A DNA stretch of 64,000 bases, from assembly GCF_000312105.1 (NCBI RefSeq), contig NZ_HE978637.1, positions 62,001 to 126,000 on the forward strand, written 5' to 3'. The stretch's first letter is position 1; each line of letters opens with the position of its first letter. This document shows, one piece after another, positions 15,172 through 25,094 of the stretch. The position numbers were made by a program, and so were the translations under genes. A model generated the notes under the pieces. The model searched no databases, had not been told where the DNA came from, and saw only the letters and a program-made list of their open reading frames with translations. The stretch comes from Aeromicrobium massiliense JC14. Lineage in GTDB: Bacteria > Actinomycetota > Actinomycetes > Propionibacteriales > Nocardioidaceae.

Positions 15172-16716
15172 CTAGATCCAGCGGCCGAACCACATGCGGT
15201 CGCGCCACTGGTCGTACGAGACGAGGTCGTCGGTCCAGATCGGGTGGAAGTAGACGAACAGCACGACGACGGCCACGACGTAGAGCGCGAGGACGACGTG
15301 CAGCGCCGTCCGCGCACGCCCGTGCAGGGCCCGGCGCAGGCCGTCGACGACGAGCGCGACGGCGATGATCATGAACGGCAGGATCACGACGGCGTAGAAC
15401 AGGAAGATCGGCCGGTCGGCGCTGAAGAACCACGGCAGCCAGGTGGCGACCAGACCCAGGGCGGGCAGCGACCAGGCCCAGTGGCGCGTGCGCATCCAGG
15501 CCAGCAGCGAGCCGACCACGGCGAGCACGCCCGACCACCAGACCAGCGGGTTGCCGAGCACGAGCACCTCGCGCATGCACGAGGAGTCGGCCGGGGCCCC
15601 GCACGAGGCCGCGGGCAGGTCGTTCTGCGCGTCCACGCCGACCGGTCGCTCCAGCACCAGCCAGCCGAGCGGGTGCGACTGGTAGGGGTGCGTCTGCCCG
15701 GCCAGGTAGTCGCCGGTGTGGAACTCGTAGGCCATGACGTGGAAGTGCCACAGCGAGCGCAGCGCGTTCCAGGTCTCGCCCCACCAGCTGCCCGGGTCGG
15801 TGCCGACGTACGAGCCCCAGGCCGGGGTGTCGCCGTAGCCGCGGCCGAACCGCAGCTCGTACGCCTCGTGGTGGACGAGCCAGCCGGTCCAGGTCAGCAG
15901 GTAGACGACCAGCGCGATGCCCACGAGCAGCACGAACGCGGGCGCGCCCACCCGCAGCGTCGTCAGCACGAGGCCCGGCCGCCGCAGCGTGGCGCGGTCG
16001 GCCCGCCAGGCCGCGCGCCGCGCGTGCACCTCCCACAGCACGATCGCCAGGCCGGCGACGGCGAGCACGTACACGCCGCTCCACTTCACCGAGCAGGCCA
16101 GCCCGAGGCTGACCCCGGCCGCGACCTGCCAGGGCCGCCAGGCGTGGAAGCGGTCGAGCCGGACGGCGATCCAGTCGCGGTCGGCGACCAGGCAGGCCAC
16201 CGCGACGACCACCCACAGGCACAGGAAGACGTCCAGCAGCGCCGTGCGCGAGAGCACGAAGTGGACGCCGTCCAGGGTGAGCAGCAGGCCGGCCAGCCAG
16301 GACGCGACCAGCGAGCCGGTCAGCCGCAGCACGAGGCGGGCGAGCACGAGCACCGTCAGGGCGCCGGCGACCGCCGCGCTGATGCGCCACCCGAACGAGT
16401 CGGTGCCGAAGACCGCCTGCCCGAGCGCGAGCATCCACTTGCCGCCGTCGGGGTGGACGATCTGGGTCGGCAGGTCGAGCATCCCGGAGAAGTCGCCGCG
16501 GGCGAAGTCGTCGTTGACGTCCTCGGACCAGTCGCGCACGTACCCGTGGTGCAGCAGCGAGTACGCGTCCTTGGCGTAGTAGGTCTCGTCGAACAGCAGC
16601 CGGTTGGGGAACCCCAGGTTCCACACGCGCAGCACGAACGCCAGCACCGCCAGGCCGATCGGCCCGGCCCAGCCGAGCAGGTGGCGATCAAGCGCGACGG
16701 CGGGCAGACGGGGCAC
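15172..16716 (-). CDS. pmt: Dolichyl-phosphate-mannose-type protein O-mannosyltransferase (PMT)
   Basis: 514-residue polytopic GT-C enzyme that transfers mannose from polyprenyl-phosphate-mannose to Ser/Thr of exported proteins, acting outside the membrane during Sec export. The first extracytoplasmic loop has [18 protein letters not shown] near residue 37, with the catalytic Asp-Glu pair; about eleven hydrophobic segments follow. It starts at GTG 16716, preceded 7 nt upstream by TAGGAT on the minus strand (16729-16724). The frame also runs upstream to 17022, but that part is antisense to rsmI. Divergent pmt/rsmI is conserved in actinobacteria. Confidence 0.93.
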   Translation of the reverse strand: MPRLPAVALDRHLLGWAGPIGLAVLAFVLRVWNLGFPNRLLFDETYYAKDAYSLLHHGYVRDWSEDVNDDFARGDFSGMLDLPTQIVHPDGGKWMLALGQAVFGTDSFGWRISAAVAGALTVLVLARLVLRLTGSLVASWLAGLLLTLDGVHFVLSRTALLDVFLCLWVVVAVACLVADRDWIAVRLDRFHAWRPWQVAAGVSLGLACSVKWSGVYVLAVAGLAIVLWEVHARRAAWRADRATLRRPGLVLTTLRVGAPAFVLLVGIALVVYLLTWTGWLVHHEAYELRFGRGYGDTPAWGSYVGTDPGSWWGETWNALRSLWHFHVMAYEFHTGDYLAGQTHPYQSHPLGWLVLERPVGVDAQNDLPAASCGAPADSSCMREVLVLGNPLVWWSGVLAVVGSLLAWMRTRHWAWSLPALGLVATWLPWFFSADRPIFLFYAVVILPFMIIAVALVVDGLRRALHGRARTALHVVLALYVVAVVVLFVYFHPIWTDDLVSYDQWRDRMWFGRWI

Positions 16717-16768
16717 GAGCCCGATCCTAGGCAGACGCCTTCGCCGTCCCACCTGCGAGGATGGCCGG

Positions 16769-17596
16769 GTGCTGATCCTCGCCGGAACCCCCATCGGCCG
16801 CGTGGCGGACGCCTCGAGCCGGCTGGGCGAGGTGCTCGCCTCGGCCGACGTCGTCGCCGCCGAGGACACCCGCCGCCTGCGCCGTCTGCTCGGCGAGCTG
16901 GGCGTCGAGCCGTCCGGCCGGGTCGTGTCGTACTTCGAGGGCAACGAGGAGCGCCGCACCGTCGAGCTGCTGGACGAGCTGAGGGCCGGCGCGACCGTCG
17001 TGGTCGTCACCGACGCGGGCATGCCCAGCGTCTCCGATCCCGGCTACCGGCTCGTGGCCGCCGCCGTCGAGGCGGACGTCCCGGTCACCGCGGTGCCCGG
17101 CCCGTCGGCCGTCCTCACCGCGCTCGCCGTCTCCGGCCTGCCCGTCGACCGCTTCTGCTTCGAGGGGTTCCTGCCGCGCAAGGCGGGGGAGCGTGGACGC
17201 CGGCTGGCCGAGCTGTCGGCCGAGCCGCGCACGATGGTGTTCTTCGAGTCGCCGCACCGCACCGAGGCGACGCTGCGCGACATGGCCAGGGCCTGGGGCG
17301 ACGACCGTCCGGCCGCCGTCTGCCGCGAGCTGACCAAGACGTACGAGGAGGTGCGGCGCGGCGGCGTGGCCGAGCTGGCCGAGTGGTGCGCCGGGCTCGA
17401 GCACGGCGTGCGCGGCGAGGTGACGCTCGTCGTCTCCGGCGCGGTGGCCGAGCAGCGCGAGTACTCCGCCGACGAGCTCGCCGCGCTCGTCCGCGAGGCC
17501 GAGGCCGGCGGCCTGACCCGCAAGGACGCCATCGCCCGCGTCGCCGAGGGCACCGGCGCCCGCAAGAAGGACGTCTACGCCGCCGCCCACCGCTGA
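16769..17596 (+). CDS. rsmI: 16S rRNA 2'-O-ribose C1402 methyltransferase RsmI
   Basis: 275 residues; S-adenosylmethionine-dependent methylation of 16S rRNA C1402 at the decoding centre. Tetrapyrrole-methylase fold with [13 protein letters not shown] at residue 6, the [11 protein letters not shown] segment near 33, [17 protein letters not shown] near 75, and [12 protein letters not shown] near 130. The frame is open upstream to 16604, but GTG 16769 gives the normal N-terminus and has GAGGAT 6 nt before it. Divergent from pmt with 52 bp between starts. Confidence 0.94.
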   Translation: MLILAGTPIGRVADASSRLGEVLASADVVAAEDTRRLRRLLGELGVEPSGRVVSYFEGNEERRTVELLDELRAGATVVVVTDAGMPSVSDPGYRLVAAAVEADVPVTAVPGPSAVLTALAVSGLPVDRFCFEGFLPRKAGERGRRLAELSAEPRTMVFFESPHRTEATLRDMARAWGDDRPAAVCRELTKTYEEVRRGGVAELAEWCAGLEHGVRGEVTLVVSGAVAEQREYSADELAALVREAEAGGLTRKDAIARVAEGTGARKKDVYAAAHR

Positions 17597-17629
17597 TCGG
17601 CGCGGGCGGCGCTCACTAGGATGGGGCGC

Positions 17630-19216
17630 ATGTCCGACACGACCTTCTACGTCACGACGCCGATCTACTACGTCAACGACGCCCCGCACATCGGACACGG
17701 CTACACCACGACGATCGGCGACGTGCTCACCCGCTGGCACCGCCAGCGCGGCGAGAAGGTCTGGTACCTCACCGGCACCGACGAGCACGGCCAGAAGGTG
17801 CTGCGCAAGGCGCAGGCGAACGGCGTGTCCCCGCAGGAGTGGGTCGACCGCCTCGTCGAGAACGAGTGGAAGCCGCTGCTGCGCACGATCGACGCGGCCA
17901 ACGACGACTACATCCGCACCACCGAGCCCCGCCACGAGGCCGGCGCGAAGGCCTTCTGGTCGGCCCTGCACGAGGCGGGCGCGGTCTACAAGGGCTCGTT
18001 CTCGGGCTACTACAGCGTCGGCTCGGAGGAGTTCGTCGCCGACGAGTACGTCGCCGACGGCGAGGGTGACGACGCGGGCCACAAGGTCTCGACGCTCGAC
18101 GGCAGCCGCCTGGAGCACATGACCGAGGAGAACTACTTCTTCCGGCTCTCCGACTACGCCGACAAGCTGCTCGAGCTCTACCGCGAGCACCCCGAGTTCG
18201 TGCAGCCGGCGTCGGCGCGCAACGAGGTCGTCTCGTTCGTCGAGCGCGGCCTGCGCGACCTGTCGATCTCGCGCTCGACGTTCGACTGGGGCATCAAGGT
18301 GCCGTGGGACGACAAGCACGTCATGTACGTCTGGGTCGAGGCGCTGCTTAACTACCTCACCGCGGCCGGCTACGGCGTCGACCAGGAGCGCTTCGAGCAG
18401 CTCTGGCCGGCGAGCATCCACCTGGTCGGCAAGGACATCGTCCGCTTCCACGCGGTCATCTGGCCCGCGATGCTCATGGCCGCCGGGCTCCCGGTGCCGC
18501 AGCAGGTGTTCGCGCACGGCTGGCTGCTGGTCGGCGGGCAGAAGATGAGCAAGTCCAAGGCCAACGGCATCCACCCGACCGAGCTGGTCGACACGTTCGG
18601 CTCCGACGCCTACCGCTACTACTTCACGCGGGCGCTCACGTTCGGCTCGGACGGCTCGATCTCGTGGGAGGACATCGCCGCCCGCTACACCGCCGAGCTG
18701 GCCAACGGCTTCGGCAACCTCGCCTCGCGCGTCGCGGCCATGATCGGCAAGTACTTCGACGGCGCGCTGCCCGCGGCCGGCGAGCCGACCGCGGCCGAGC
18801 AGAAGGTCGTCGACACCGTGGCGGCGGCCGTCGCCGAGGCCGACGCGGCCATCGACGCCGTCGCCCCGCAGGACGCGATGACCGCCGTGTGGCGCATCGT
18901 CGACGAGCTCAACGGCTACCTGACCGAGCAGGAGCCCTGGAAGGTCGCCAAGGACGAGTCCCAGCGCGACCGCCTGGCCACGATCATGGCCACGGCCGCC
19001 GAGGGCCTGCGGGTGCTCGCGGTCGTCCTCAACCCGGTCATGCCGAAGGCGTGCGCCGCGCTGTGGGAGTCGCTCGGTGCCGAGGGTCCGCTGGGCCCGC
19101 TCGCCGACCAGCGCATCGACGACGTCGCCCGCTGGGGCCAGCTTCCGGCCGGCACGCCGGTCACCAAGGGCCCGTCGCTCTTCCCGCGCCTGGAGCTGGA
19201 GACCACGCAGGCGTGA
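17630..19216 (+). CDS. metG: Methionyl-tRNA synthetase
   Basis: 528 residues, class I synthetase. FYVTTPIYYVNDAPHIGHGY at the N-terminus contains HIGH, and KMSKSKANG lies near residue 305. The length and the absence of zinc-knuckle cysteines fit the short MetRS form without a C-terminal tRNA-binding domain. TAGGAT (17617-17622) lies 7 nt before ATG 17630, which excludes the in-frame ATG at 17621 because that would lie within the promoter. First gene of metG-tatD; its stop overlaps the next GTG. Confidence 0.97.
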   Translation: MSDTTFYVTTPIYYVNDAPHIGHGYTTTIGDVLTRWHRQRGEKVWYLTGTDEHGQKVLRKAQANGVSPQEWVDRLVENEWKPLLRTIDAANDDYIRTTEPRHEAGAKAFWSALHEAGAVYKGSFSGYYSVGSEEFVADEYVADGEGDDAGHKVSTLDGSRLEHMTEENYFFRLSDYADKLLELYREHPEFVQPASARNEVVSFVERGLRDLSISRSTFDWGIKVPWDDKHVMYVWVEALLNYLTAAGYGVDQERFEQLWPASIHLVGKDIVRFHAVIWPAMLMAAGLPVPQQVFAHGWLLVGGQKMSKSKANGIHPTELVDTFGSDAYRYYFTRALTFGSDGSISWEDIAARYTAELANGFGNLASRVAAMIGKYFDGALPAAGEPTAAEQKVVDTVAAAVAEADAAIDAVAPQDAMTAVWRIVDELNGYLTEQEPWKVAKDESQRDRLATIMATAAEGLRVLAVVLNPVMPKACAALWESLGAEGPLGPLADQRIDDVARWGQLPAGTPVTKGPSLFPRLELETTQA

Positions 19217-20091
19217 GCGAGCGCAGCGAGCGAGCCCCCGTGAGCGACGACGTCCGCGCGCTCTGGCCCGAGGCGCCCGAGCCGCTGCCCGCGCCGGTGG
19301 TCGACAACCACTGCCACCTGGACGTGCGGGTCAAGGGCGGCCACCGGCTCGGCACGCGCGAGGCGATCGAGGCCGCCGCGGCGGTCAACGTCACCCGCAT
19401 CGTGCAGGTCGGCTGCGACGTCGACGACTCCCGCTGGGCGGTGCAGGCCGCCGCCGAGCACCCCGAGCTGGTCGCGGCCGTCGCCATCCACCCCAACGAC
19501 GCCGCGCGCCTGGACGCCGACGGACGCCTCGACGAGGCGCTCGCGGTCATCGACGAGCTCGCCGCGGCGGGCGACCACGTCCGCGCGGTGGGGGAGACCG
19601 GGCTCGACTACTTCCGCACCGGTCCCGAGGGCCGCGGTGCGCAGCACCGCTCGTTCCGCGCCCACGTCGAGATGGCCAAGCGGCACGACCGCACGCTCGT
19701 CATCCACGACCGCGACGCCCACGACGACGTGCTGGCCGTGCTCGACGAGGTGGGGGCGCCCGAGCGCTGGGTCATGCACTGCTTCTCCGGCGACGCCGAC
19801 TTCGCCCGTGCCTGCGTCGAGCGCGGCGCCCACCTGTCGTTCGCCGGCACGGTGACGTTCAAGAACGCGCCGTACCTGCGCGAGGCACTGGCCCAGGCGC
19901 CCGCGGACCGGGTGCTGGTCGAGACCGACGCGCCCTTCCTGACGCCCGAGCCGCACCGCGGACGGCTCAACGCGTCCTTCCTCGTGCCGCACACGATGCG
20001 GCTCATGGCCGACGTCCGCGGGGCCGACCTGGCCGAGCTGTGCGCCCAGGTCGAGGCCAACACGTTCGCCGCGTTCGGCGGTCGCTGGTAG
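19213..20091 (+). CDS. tatD: TatD-family metal-dependent deoxyribonuclease
   Basis: Up to 292 residues; TIM-barrel metal hydrolase with DNase activity in the family. Metal-site motifs: VDNHCHLDV near residue 33, VGETGLDYF near 130, LVIHDRDAHDD near 160, MHCFSGDADF near 190, and ETDAPFLTP near 237. I use GTG 19213 because it overlaps the metG stop (GTGA). GTG 19240 is an alternative that would skip the VSERSERAP segment. The upstream start region contains a 12-mer also found before moaC. Confidence 0.92.
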   Translation: MSERSERAPVSDDVRALWPEAPEPLPAPVVDNHCHLDVRVKGGHRLGTREAIEAAAAVNVTRIVQVGCDVDDSRWAVQAAAEHPELVAAVAIHPNDAARLDADGRLDEALAVIDELAAAGDHVRAVGETGLDYFRTGPEGRGAQHRSFRAHVEMAKRHDRTLVIHDRDAHDDVLAVLDEVGAPERWVMHCFSGDADFARACVERGAHLSFAGTVTFKNAPYLREALAQAPADRVLVETDAPFLTPEPHRGRLNASFLVPHTMRLMADVRGADLAELCAQVEANTFAAFGGRW

Positions 20092-20108
20092 GCGTCCGGC
20101 CCGGCGTT

Positions 20109-20123
20109 CCAGGTGTGACCTGG
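20109..20123. promoter_or_regulatory. Small palindrome upstream of rpf
   Basis: CCAGGT-GTG-ACCTGG lies 18 bp after the tatD stop and 77 bp before the rpf start. It may be an operator or a short tatD terminator; there is no T-run. Confidence 0.35.
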
Positions 20124-20199
20124 GATTCGTCGGCTTGGCCTGCTACCAGAGGCTGGTTATGGTGGACAAGTTGTCTGCCCCCGACACGCGAGGAGAAGC

Positions 20200-21312
20200 G
20201 TGGCTTTCGCTCGACGATTCAAGGCACTGTCCTGGCCCATGATCGCCGTCTACACGGCGGTCCTGCTGGTGGTCGCCGGCGGCACCATCGCCTACGCCGG
20301 CCTTTCCAAGACCGTGACCCTCGTGGTCGACGGCAAGGAGCAGACCGTCCGCACCTTCGGTGACGACGTCGCCTCCGTGCTCGAGGCCCAGGACGTCAAG
20401 GTCGGTCTCGACGACCGCGTCGTCCCGGCCCAGGCCACCTCGATCTCCGACGGTGACACCGTCGAGGTCAGCTACGCGCGTCCGGTCACGCTGACCGTCG
20501 ACGGCCAGCAGAAGACCGTCACCACCTGGGAGCACACCGTCGACGAGGCGCTCGCCGCGCTGGGCGTCGAGCCCGAGTCCGGCGCGTTCGTGTCGCGCTC
20601 CATGGACAGCCGCGTCCCGCTCAAGGGCCTGCAGCTGGTGGTCAGCAACCCCAAGACCGTCGAGATCCGCCAGGGCGACGACGCCCGCCGGGTCACCTCG
20701 ACCGGCGTCACCGTCGCCGACGTGCTCGAGGACGCCGGCGTGCGTCCGGGCCAGGAGGACGAGGTCAAGCCGGCGCTCGACACCGCCCTCGCCGACGGCG
20801 ACCGCGTCCGGGTCGTCGACATCGAGGTCGTGAACCGCGTCGAGAGCGTCGCGGTCGACCACGAGACCACCGTCCGCAAGGACCCGGACGCCTTCGAGGG
20901 CGAGGTCGACGTCGTCACCAAGGGCAAGGACGGCAAGGCGCGCCAGCAGGTCCGGTACGTCCTGGCCGACGGCAAGAAGCGCAGCCGCACCGTGGTGTCG
21001 ACCAAGACCGTCCGTGAGCCGGTCACGCAGGTCGAGGAGCGCGGCACCAAGAAGCCCGAGTCGTCCTCGTCCGGCGACAACAGCGTCTGGGACCGGATCG
21101 CCAAGTGCGAGTCCGGCGGCAACTGGCAGACCAACACCGGCAACGGCTACTACGGCGGCCTGCAGTTCAGCGCCGCGACGTGGAAGAGCGTCGGTGGCCC
21201 GGGCCTGCCGCACCAGCACAGCCGTGAGGTGCAGATCAAGTACGCCAAGATCCTGCAGGCGCGTGCGGGCTGGGGCCAGTGGTCCTGCGCGGCCAAGGTC
21301 GGCGTTCACTGA
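20200..21312 (+). CDS. rpfB: Resuscitation-promoting factor, RpfB type
   Basis: 370 residues; secreted muralytic enzyme that wakes dormant cells. An N-terminal membrane/signal segment (about 14-33, [19 protein letters not shown]) precedes three DUF348 repeats ([36 protein letters not shown]), a G5 domain (about 205-285) and the C-terminal Rpf transglycosylase-like domain ([10 protein letters not shown] with the catalytic Glu, [15 protein letters not shown], and a second Cys near the end). GTG start with AGGAG at 20191. Followed 18 bp later by rsmA, as in many actinobacteria (tatD-rpfB-ksgA). Confidence 0.95.
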   Translation: MAFARRFKALSWPMIAVYTAVLLVVAGGTIAYAGLSKTVTLVVDGKEQTVRTFGDDVASVLEAQDVKVGLDDRVVPAQATSISDGDTVEVSYARPVTLTVDGQQKTVTTWEHTVDEALAALGVEPESGAFVSRSMDSRVPLKGLQLVVSNPKTVEIRQGDDARRVTSTGVTVADVLEDAGVRPGQEDEVKPALDTALADGDRVRVVDIEVVNRVESVAVDHETTVRKDPDAFEGEVDVVTKGKDGKARQQVRYVLADGKKRSRTVVSTKTVREPVTQVEERGTKKPESSSSGDNSVWDRIAKCESGGNWQTNTGNGYYGGLQFSAATWKSVGGPGLPHQHSREVQIKYAKILQARAGWGQWSCAAKVGVH

Positions 21313-21329
21313 GCGGTTCCGCCGGGGAG

Positions 21330-22214
21330 GTGAGGCAGGTCCGCCTGCTCACCGCCCCGGACGTCCGCACGCTCGCCGACGAGATCGGCCTGCGGCCCAC
21401 CAAGCAGCGGGGGCAGAACTTCGTCATCGACCCCAACACGGTGCGCCGCATCGTGCGCACGTCGGGCATCGGTGACCAGGACGTCGTCCTGGAGGTCGGC
21501 CCCGGCCTGGGCTCGCTGACGCTCGGCCTGCTCGAGGCCGCCGACCGCGTCGTGGCCGTCGAGGTCGACGAGGTGCTCGCGGCGCGGCTGCCGCGCACGG
21601 TCGAGGAGCACGCCGCCTCCGCCGCCGAGCGGTTCACGCTCGTGCTGCAGGACGCGCTGCGCGTCACCGAGCTGCCCGGGCCCGCGCCCACCGCGCTGGT
21701 GGCGAACCTGCCCTACAACGTCTCGGTGCCGGTGCTGCTGCACCTGCTGGAGCTGCTGCCCTCGATCGAGCGAGGCCTGGTCATGGTGCAGGCGGAGGTC
21801 GCGCACCGGCTCGCCGCCGGCCCGGGGTCGCGCACCTACGGCGTCCCCAGCGTGAAGGCCGCCTGGTACGGCGAGCTCCACCTGGCCGGCAACATCGGGC
21901 GCAACGTGTTCTGGCCCGCTCCGAACGTCGACTCGGCCCTGGTCGCGTGGACGCGGCGTGAGCCGCCGAGCGTCCCGGGCTGGACGTCCGAGGAGCTGCG
22001 CCGCCGGCTGTTCACGGTGGTCGACGCGGCCTTCGCGCAGCGCCGCAAGACGCTGCGAGCCGGCCTCGCCGGGCTGGCCGGGTCGCCGGCCGCGGCCGAG
22101 GAGGCGCTCGTCGCCGCCGGCCTGTCGCCGCAGGTCCGCGGCGAGCAGCTCGACCTCGACGCCTTCGTCCGCCTCGCGGTGGCGATGGGCCGACCGCAGG
22201 AGGAGACCGCATGA
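21330..22214 (+). CDS. rsmA: 16S rRNA dimethyladenosine transferase RsmA (KsgA)
   Basis: 294 residues; dimethylates A1518/A1519 of 16S rRNA during 30S assembly. Motifs: [10 protein letters not shown] near residue 27, the SAM-binding [10 protein letters not shown] near 55, and [11 protein letters not shown] near 130 with the catalytic NLPY. I take GTG 21330 as start; a frame from 21279 would overlap rpfB by 34 bp. A GGGGAGG stretch sits very close to this GTG, so the true start may differ by a few codons. The stop overlaps the DUF1684 gene start (ATGA). Confidence 0.94.
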   Translation: MRQVRLLTAPDVRTLADEIGLRPTKQRGQNFVIDPNTVRRIVRTSGIGDQDVVLEVGPGLGSLTLGLLEAADRVVAVEVDEVLAARLPRTVEEHAASAAERFTLVLQDALRVTELPGPAPTALVANLPYNVSVPVLLHLLELLPSIERGLVMVQAEVAHRLAAGPGSRTYGVPSVKAAWYGELHLAGNIGRNVFWPAPNVDSALVAWTRREPPSVPGWTSEELRRRLFTVVDAAFAQRRKTLRAGLAGLAGSPAAAEEALVAAGLSPQVRGEQLDLDAFVRLAVAMGRPQEETA

Positions 22215-22924
22215 CGCAGGACGACTGGCTGGACGGCTGGCAGCGCTGGCACGACGAGCGCGAGCAGGCGGTGCTCGCCCCGCACGGCACCGCCTCGCTC
22301 ACCGGCACCCACTGGATCGGTCCCGACCCGGTCCAGGTGCCGGGGCTCGACGGCTCCTGGAAGAGCGAGGACGGCGTCGTCACCGACGGCGACCTCCGGC
22401 TCGCCCCCGGCGACGAGGCGCGGGTCGGCGACCTGCTGCTGACCGCGATCGAGCGCGACGGCGAGCTCGCCCTGCGGGTCTGGGACCCCGAGGCGCCGAC
22501 CCGCACCGGCCTGGCCGGCATCGACACCTTCGCGCCGGACGCCGCCTGGTCGGCGACCGGCCGCTTGGAGCCGGCCGCCGAGACGCTCTCCGTCGACCAC
22601 GTCGACGGCCACACCGGCGCCGAGACGTTCGGCGGCGTGGTGCGGGTGACGGTGGCCGGCCACGAGCTCGGTCTGGTCACGCTCGTCCAGCCCGACGGAC
22701 GCCTGCTGGTGCCGTTCGCCGACACCACCAACGGCACGACCACGCGCCAGTTCCGCTTCCTCAAGCTGCAGCCGGACGCCGACGGGTCGGTCGAGGTCGA
22801 CCTCAACCGGGCCTACCTGCCGCCGTGCGCGTTCACCGACCACTACCTGTGCCCGATGCCGCCGCGTGAGAACCGGCTGACGTTCGCGGTCGAGGCCGGC
22901 GAGACCCACCCGCGCCTGCGCTAG
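22211..22924 (+). CDS. DUF1684 domain protein
   Basis: 237 residues of the DUF1684 family, whose function is unknown. The family's C-terminal block is clear: [19 protein letters not shown] near 175, [18 protein letters not shown] near 198, and [15 protein letters not shown] at the end. Two conserved cysteines in PPCAF and LCPMPP are present. Translationally coupled to rsmA by ATGA. Its stop and the convergent TetR stop share the same CTAG (22921-22924), leaving no room for a terminator. Confidence 0.88.
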   Translation: MTQDDWLDGWQRWHDEREQAVLAPHGTASLTGTHWIGPDPVQVPGLDGSWKSEDGVVTDGDLRLAPGDEARVGDLLLTAIERDGELALRVWDPEAPTRTGLAGIDTFAPDAAWSATGRLEPAAETLSVDHVDGHTGAETFGGVVRVTVAGHELGLVTLVQPDGRLLVPFADTTNGTTTRQFRFLKLQPDADGSVEVDLNRAYLPPCAFTDHYLCPMPPRENRLTFAVEAGETHPRLR

Positions 22925-23511
22925 AGCGCGGCGCCGTGCTGGGCCGGCACCGCATGGCACAGCCGCTGGTGCGCGTCGGCGGCGGCGCGGTCGACCCGGT
23001 GCGGGTCGATGCCGCTGAGCAGCGCGACCTGCAGGCCACGCCACAGCGCGAGCACCTGGCCGGCCGTCCGGCGGGCCGCGTCGGGGTCGACGCCGTCGCC
23101 ACGGATCGACGCGGTGAGGTCGTCCAGCCACTGCATCCCGACCTCCTGCAGGAACGCGTCGTAGGACTCGGGGTCGAACGCGGCCAGCCCGAACACCTGG
23201 AAGAACAGCCGGTGGAAGGCGAGGTTCTCGGGAGCGGCCAGCGACTGCCACGCGGAGTCCAGCCGGTCGCACAGCGGGCGGGCGGCGTCGGCCACGATCC
23301 GCGGCACGGCCATGACCCGGGGGAAGCGGCGGGTCGACTCCTGCAGCGCGGTGACGATCAGCTGGTCGCGCGACCCGAAGTAGTACAGCAGCATGCGGTT
23401 GTTCGAGCCGGTGGTCTGGCTGAGCCCGCGCAGGGTGAGTCCGTCGATGCCGTGCTCGACGACGTGGTCGATGATGCGCTCCAGCAGCTCCGTGCGGCGG
23501 TCCTGGCTCAC
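22921..23511 (-). CDS. TetR-family transcriptional regulator
   Basis: 196 residues. N-terminal helix-turn-helix: RIIDHVVEHGIDGLTLRGLS then NNRMLLYYFGSRDQL (about residues 12-50), with the YYxF recognition-helix pattern; a helical ligand domain follows. GTG 23511 overlaps the XdhC stop (GTGA), so the regulator is cotranscribed with and downstream of xdhC-like. It may control the XdhC/MocA block or DUF1684; no operator was found. Confidence 0.88.
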   Translation of the reverse strand: MSQDRRTELLERIIDHVVEHGIDGLTLRGLSQTTGSNNRMLLYYFGSRDQLIVTALQESTRRFPRVMAVPRIVADAARPLCDRLDSAWQSLAAPENLAFHRLFFQVFGLAAFDPESYDAFLQEVGMQWLDDLTASIRGDGVDPDAARRTAGQVLALWRGLQVALLSGIDPHRVDRAAADAHQRLCHAVPAQHGAAL

Positions 23512-24434
23512 GGGTGGGCGTCCTCTCGGTGGACGGGGTCGGCGTCGTCGCGCAGCGGTCGTCCGGACGCCCCGCTGCGGGTGGCCACCACCTCGGCGTA
23601 GATCGAGACGGCGGTGTCGAACGGGGTGGTCGCCCCCAGGCGCAGGCCGACGGGGGAGTGCAGCCGCGCCAGCGTCGCGTCGTCGACGCCGAGCCCGCGC
23701 AGGGCCGCGACGCGGCGGGCGTGCGTGCGCCGCGAGCCCATCGCACCGACGAAGCCGAGCGGGAGCGCGAGCGCGGCGGCCAGGAACGGGGCGTCGACGC
23801 GCTCGTCGTGCGCGAGCAGCACCGCGACGCCGCGCTCGTCCAGCCCGGCCGCGGCGACGTGCTCCTGCGGCCACGCGCAGACGACCTCGGCGGCGTCCGG
23901 GAACCGGTCCTTCGTCGCGAACACCGGGCGCGGGTCGACGACGGTGACCCGGAAGCCGGCCGCCGTCGCGAGCGTGCACAGCGCGGCGGCCTCCTGCGTC
24001 GCCCCGGCCAGCAGCATCCGCGGCGCGGCGGGACGGTGCTCGACGTGCACCACGCGCCCGTCGTGGCGCAGCTCCAGGCGGGCGTCGAGACCGGCCGCGG
24101 CCCGCCGCAGCGGCTCCACGGCGTCCGGCCCGAGCAGCTGGACGAGCACCTGCACGCGTCCGCCGCAGGTCAGGCCGGGCGCGAGACCGCCGTCGCCGTC
24201 GTAGGCGTCCAGGCCCGGCTCGGCGGCGCCGTCGAGCAGCTCGCGGCAGCGGTCGTGCACGGCGCCGTCGACGCACCCGCCGGACAGGCTGCCGAGCACC
24301 GCGCCGTCGTCGGCCACGGCGAGGGACGAGCCGACGGTGCGCGGGGCGCTGCCCTGGACGTCCACGAGGGTCGCGACGGCGACCCGGCGTCCGGACTCCA
24401 CCCAGGCCACGAGGTCGTGCGCGAGGTCGAGCAT
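23508..24434 (-). CDS. XdhC/CoxI-family molybdoenzyme maturation protein
   Basis: 308 residues. XdhC-family chaperones bind molybdenum cofactor and sulfurate or deliver it to xanthine-dehydrogenase-type hydroxylases. N-terminal XdhC/CoxI domain with SAPRTVGSSLAV and GSLSGGCVDGAVHDRC near 28-65; C-terminal Rossmann domain with LLAGATQEAAAL near 140 and GFVGAMGSRRTHARR near 225. ATG 24434 has TAGGGT 6 nt upstream on the minus strand. Divergent from the MocA-like gene with 67 bp between starts. Confidence 0.92.
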   Translation of the reverse strand: MLDLAHDLVAWVESGRRVAVATLVDVQGSAPRTVGSSLAVADDGAVLGSLSGGCVDGAVHDRCRELLDGAAEPGLDAYDGDGGLAPGLTCGGRVQVLVQLLGPDAVEPLRRAAAGLDARLELRHDGRVVHVEHRPAAPRMLLAGATQEAAALCTLATAAGFRVTVVDPRPVFATKDRFPDAAEVVCAWPQEHVAAAGLDERGVAVLLAHDERVDAPFLAAALALPLGFVGAMGSRRTHARRVAALRGLGVDDATLARLHSPVGLRLGATTPFDTAVSIYAEVVATRSGASGRPLRDDADPVHREDAHP

Positions 24435-24501
24435 GCCGCCACCCTAAGCGCGTCGCCGCCAGGTCTCGCGTCGTCGGGCGGCGGCGGGCAGGATGCGGGG
24501 C

Positions 24502-25047
24502 ATGTCCGAGGTCGTGGGTCTGCTGCTCGCCGCCGGGGCGGGCCGGCGCTTCGGCGGCCCGAAGGCGCTGGCCCGTGACGCGTCCGGACGTCCGTGGCTG
24601 CGACTCGCCCACGACGCGCTGGTCGAGGGCGGGTGCACGGACGTCACGGTCGTGCTGGGGGCCACTGCCGACGAGGCGCGGGCGCTGGTGCCGGACGGCG
24701 CCCGGGTCGTGGTGGCGGACGACTGGGAGCGCGGGCAGTCGGCCTCGCTCGCCGCCGGCCTCCGGGCTCTCCCGCCGGCCGTCGCCGTGGCCGTGACGCT
24801 GGTCGACCTGCCCGGGCAGACGGCCGCGGCCGTCGCCCGCGTGGGGCACGACGCCCGGCCCGCCTCGCTGCGCCGAGCCGTCTTCGGCGGCCGGCCCGGT
24901 CATCCCGTGCTGCTCGGTCGCGACCACTGGGCCGACCTGCTCGACGTCCTGGCCGGCGACGAGGGGGCGCGGACGTACCTGAGGAGCCACGGCGCCGAGG
25001 GCGTCGACTGCACGGACCTGGGCGGCGGCGAGGACGTCGACCGATGA
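24502..25047 (+). CDS. MocA-like molybdenum cofactor cytidylyltransferase
   Basis: 181 residues, NTP_transf_3 fold. LLLAAGAGRRFGGPKAL at the N-terminus is the nucleotide-binding loop, and VTLVDLPGQTAAAV near 97 holds the metal-binding Asp. MocA makes molybdopterin cytosine dinucleotide, the cofactor of xanthine-oxidase-family enzymes, which fits the neighbouring XdhC gene. ATG 24493 is also in frame, but CAGGAT (24489-24494) would be the -10 of a leaderless mRNA starting at ATG 24502, and the upstream ATG lies inside it. Confidence 0.85.
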   Translation: MSEVVGLLLAAGAGRRFGGPKALARDASGRPWLRLAHDALVEGGCTDVTVVLGATADEARALVPDGARVVVADDWERGQSASLAAGLRALPPAVAVAVTLVDLPGQTAAAVARVGHDARPASLRRAVFGGRPGHPVLLGRDHWADLLDVLAGDEGARTYLRSHGAEGVDCTDLGGGEDVDR

Positions 25048-25094
25048 GCGCGCGCTCGGGGTGCGACCTGGCGGCGCGCCGATAGGTTGTCACG

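Noticed and set aside
14530-17619. A 1029-codon plus-strand frame over the sigma and mannosyltransferase genes
   Set aside because: Shadow of minus-strand genes; low-complexity His/Arg/Asp sequence with no motif.
20092-20199. c-di-AMP (ydaO-type) riboswitch before rpfB, as known before some rpf genes
   Set aside because: The gap is only 108 bp and lacks the conserved riboswitch motifs; too short for that aptamer plus promoter.
22921-22924. CTAG shared by the stops of convergent genes (also at 39688-39691) as a regulatory signal
   Set aside because: The overlap follows simply from TAG being part of a palindromic CTAG; no further structure is present.
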